Below, in pieces: positions 63,034 to 64,000 of a stretch of 64,000 bases of DNA. This DNA is from an uncultured Johnsonella sp. (GTDB lineage: Bacteria; Bacillota; Clostridia; Lachnospirales; Lachnospiraceae): contig CALBCM010000037.1 in NCBI GenBank assembly GCA_937927235.1, forward strand, positions 1-64,000. The letters are read 5' to 3'. The translations under genes and the position numbers were made by a program. The notes beneath the pieces were generated by a model. It worked only from the letters and a program-made list of their open reading frames with translations. It was not told where the DNA came from and searched no databases. Each line of letters begins with the position of its first letter. The stretch's first letter is position 1.

Positions 63034-63795
63034 TTGAAAAATATTAACAAAACTGCAAATACCGCAATGCTTGCCGGGGAGATACTGCTGATAAGCGGAA
63101 CTGAAATTTTCAGAATAGAAGATACCATGGACAGAATCCTTGATACTGCTCCGTCAGCCAAGCATAATGTTATGGTAATGTCTACCGGCATCAGTCTTAC
63201 TCTCTCAAACTCAGAGGGAGTGGTTACTATGACCAACCGGGTGCGTGACCGCTCAACAAACCTGAATAGAATTTATCTGGTCAATAATATATCAAGACAG
63301 CTCCAATCCGGAAGGATAAATATAGAGCAGGCTTATAAAGAGCTTAATGAAATAAAAAAGCTTATACTCTATCCACCCTTAATAAAATATTCATTTTATG
63401 TGCTGTCTTCACTTTTATTTACTATACTTTTCAGCGGAAGTCTTATAGAATGTGCAGGAGCCTTTTTTGCAGGCATAGCTTTGGCACTGATGCATTTCGG
63501 GGCTTCAAAATTAGGCTTTAATGATTTTATAGTTAATGCACTGGCTACCTTTTTTCTGACCTTGACTGCGATTATCTTAAAAAGATTTGTGTTTATCAGC
63601 ATGAATATTGACCCTGTTATAATATCAGGCTTAACTCCCCTGGTACCGGGGGTGGCTTTTTCAAATTCAATGAGAGATATATTTAATGGGGACTATATTT
63701 CAGGCACAGGGAGAATGCTTGAAGCTGTAGTAACCGCACTTGGACTTGCAGTGGGTGTGGGCACTGCCGTAGCAATTACAGGGAGTTGGATATAA
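63034..63795 (+). CDS. Threonine/serine exporter family protein, N-terminal half (ThrE/DUF1212)
   Basis: 253 residues. The soluble part at the start has the DUF1212 pattern LAGEILLISGTEIFRIEDTM with the conserved E..R.E. About five membrane helices follow from about 118, with ISGLTPLVPGVAFSNSMRDI, the conserved LVPG loop, near 204. The start is a TTG, 8 bases after AAGGA; an ATG at 63067 would cut into the conserved region. In two-gene exporters this half pairs with a small ThrE-2 protein, which is exactly what follows. Exported substrate is inferred. Confidence 0.88.
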   Translation: MKNINKTANTAMLAGEILLISGTEIFRIEDTMDRILDTAPSAKHNVMVMSTGISLTLSNSEGVVTMTNRVRDRSTNLNRIYLVNNISRQLQSGRINIEQAYKELNEIKKLILYPPLIKYSFYVLSSLLFTILFSGSLIECAGAFFAGIALALMHFGASKLGFNDFIVNALATFFLTLTAIILKRFVFISMNIDPVIISGLTPLVPGVAFSNSMRDIFNGDYISGTGRMLEAVVTALGLAVGVGTAVAITGSWI

Positions 63796-64000
63796 TGTTT
63801 AGATTAATTAGTATGATTTTTATTGAAATACCTGATGCTTTTGGTTTTATACGTGGATTTGCTGTAGCCTTTGTAGGAGTGGCGGTATTTGCAGTAATTC
63901 TTGATATGCCCAGGCATCTTACCGTATTTGCCGGTCTGATAGGGGCAGTGGGCTATGCCGCCTATCTGATAGCAGGCATGTATTCTAAGCTTGAGGTAAC
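63795..64000 (+). CDS. Threonine/serine exporter family protein, C-terminal half (ThrE_2/DUF3815), partial
   Basis: The ATG shares its A with the stop of the preceding gene (TAATG), so translation is coupled. The visible 68 codons start MFRLISMIFIEIPDAFGFIR, give two hydrophobic segments, and include PRHLTVFAGLIGAVGYAAYL, the typical DUF3815 turn. The gene runs off the end of the window. Confidence 0.82.
   Translation, partial: MFRLISMIFIEIPDAFGFIRGFAVAFVGVAVFAVILDMPRHLTVFAGLIGAVGYAAYLIAGMYSKLEV

Overview
The window is a contiguous piece of a low-GC Firmicute chromosome, most likely a Lachnospiraceae-like member of the Clostridia. The grounds are AT-rich spacers, AAGGAGG-type ribosome binding sites with some TTG and GTG starts, H+/Na+-pumping pyrophosphatase, choline/cell-wall-binding repeat proteins, and an rpoBC-rpsL-rpsG-fusA-tuf cluster with no rplJL in front. 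Genus assignment is inference. Coding is almost entirely on the + strand; only four genes (sugar ABC ATPase, nagB, a one-helix membrane protein and a PH-domain protein) are on the - strand.

Layout. 1-3651: an rRNA operon in the unusual order 16S (3' end only) - 5S - 23S - tRNA-Gly, with a 26-bp hairpin after 5S and a 24-bp processing stem that encloses 23S alone. 3.7-13.1 kb: clpB, then cardiolipin synthase, an acyltransferase, a small chorismate mutase and the polyphosphate pair ppx-ppk1. 13.5-21.8 kb: a small cell-wall-binding protein, the - strand ABC ATPase and nagB, a cyclophilin, then ispE-gntR-ddl-murI-DUF1934 packed with overlaps. 21.9-34.6 kb: rpoB-rpoC, rpsL-rpsG-fusA and tuf, each group with its own promoter. 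34.6-39.2 kb: PH-domain protein, a TIGR00266/AIM24 protein with a structured leader, and rarA-rho.

39.3-54.1 kb is the most distinctive part. A polysaccharide locus (Wzy/ligase-like protein, polyprenyl-P sugar transferase, glf, rfbA, rfbB, a nucleotidyltransferase, a family 2 glycosyltransferase) ends in a three-part protein that joins a winged helix, a LicC-like CTP:phosphocholine cytidylyltransferase and a LicA-like choline kinase. Three secreted proteins with choline-binding-type repeats follow at once, one of them a GH25 lysozyme. The simple reading is that one stretch of DNA encodes both activation of choline for a surface glycan and the proteins that dock on phosphocholine.

54.2-64 kb holds a Nudix hydrolase, the membrane pyrophosphatase hppA, a Tp47-like lipoprotein paired with a ferric-reductase-like membrane protein carrying an extracytoplasmic FMN-binding domain, uvrB, and a split ThrE-type exporter that runs off the end. 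Scattered here are three copies of a 41-bp IS200/IS605 (tnpB) 3' end. One is embedded in what looks like a free-standing transcription unit of about 165 nt with its own promoter and terminator, a candidate orphan omega-RNA-like transcript.

No CRISPR array, intact transposase, prophage or defence system was seen. All identifications are from reading the sequence and from memory of protein families; no database search was run.
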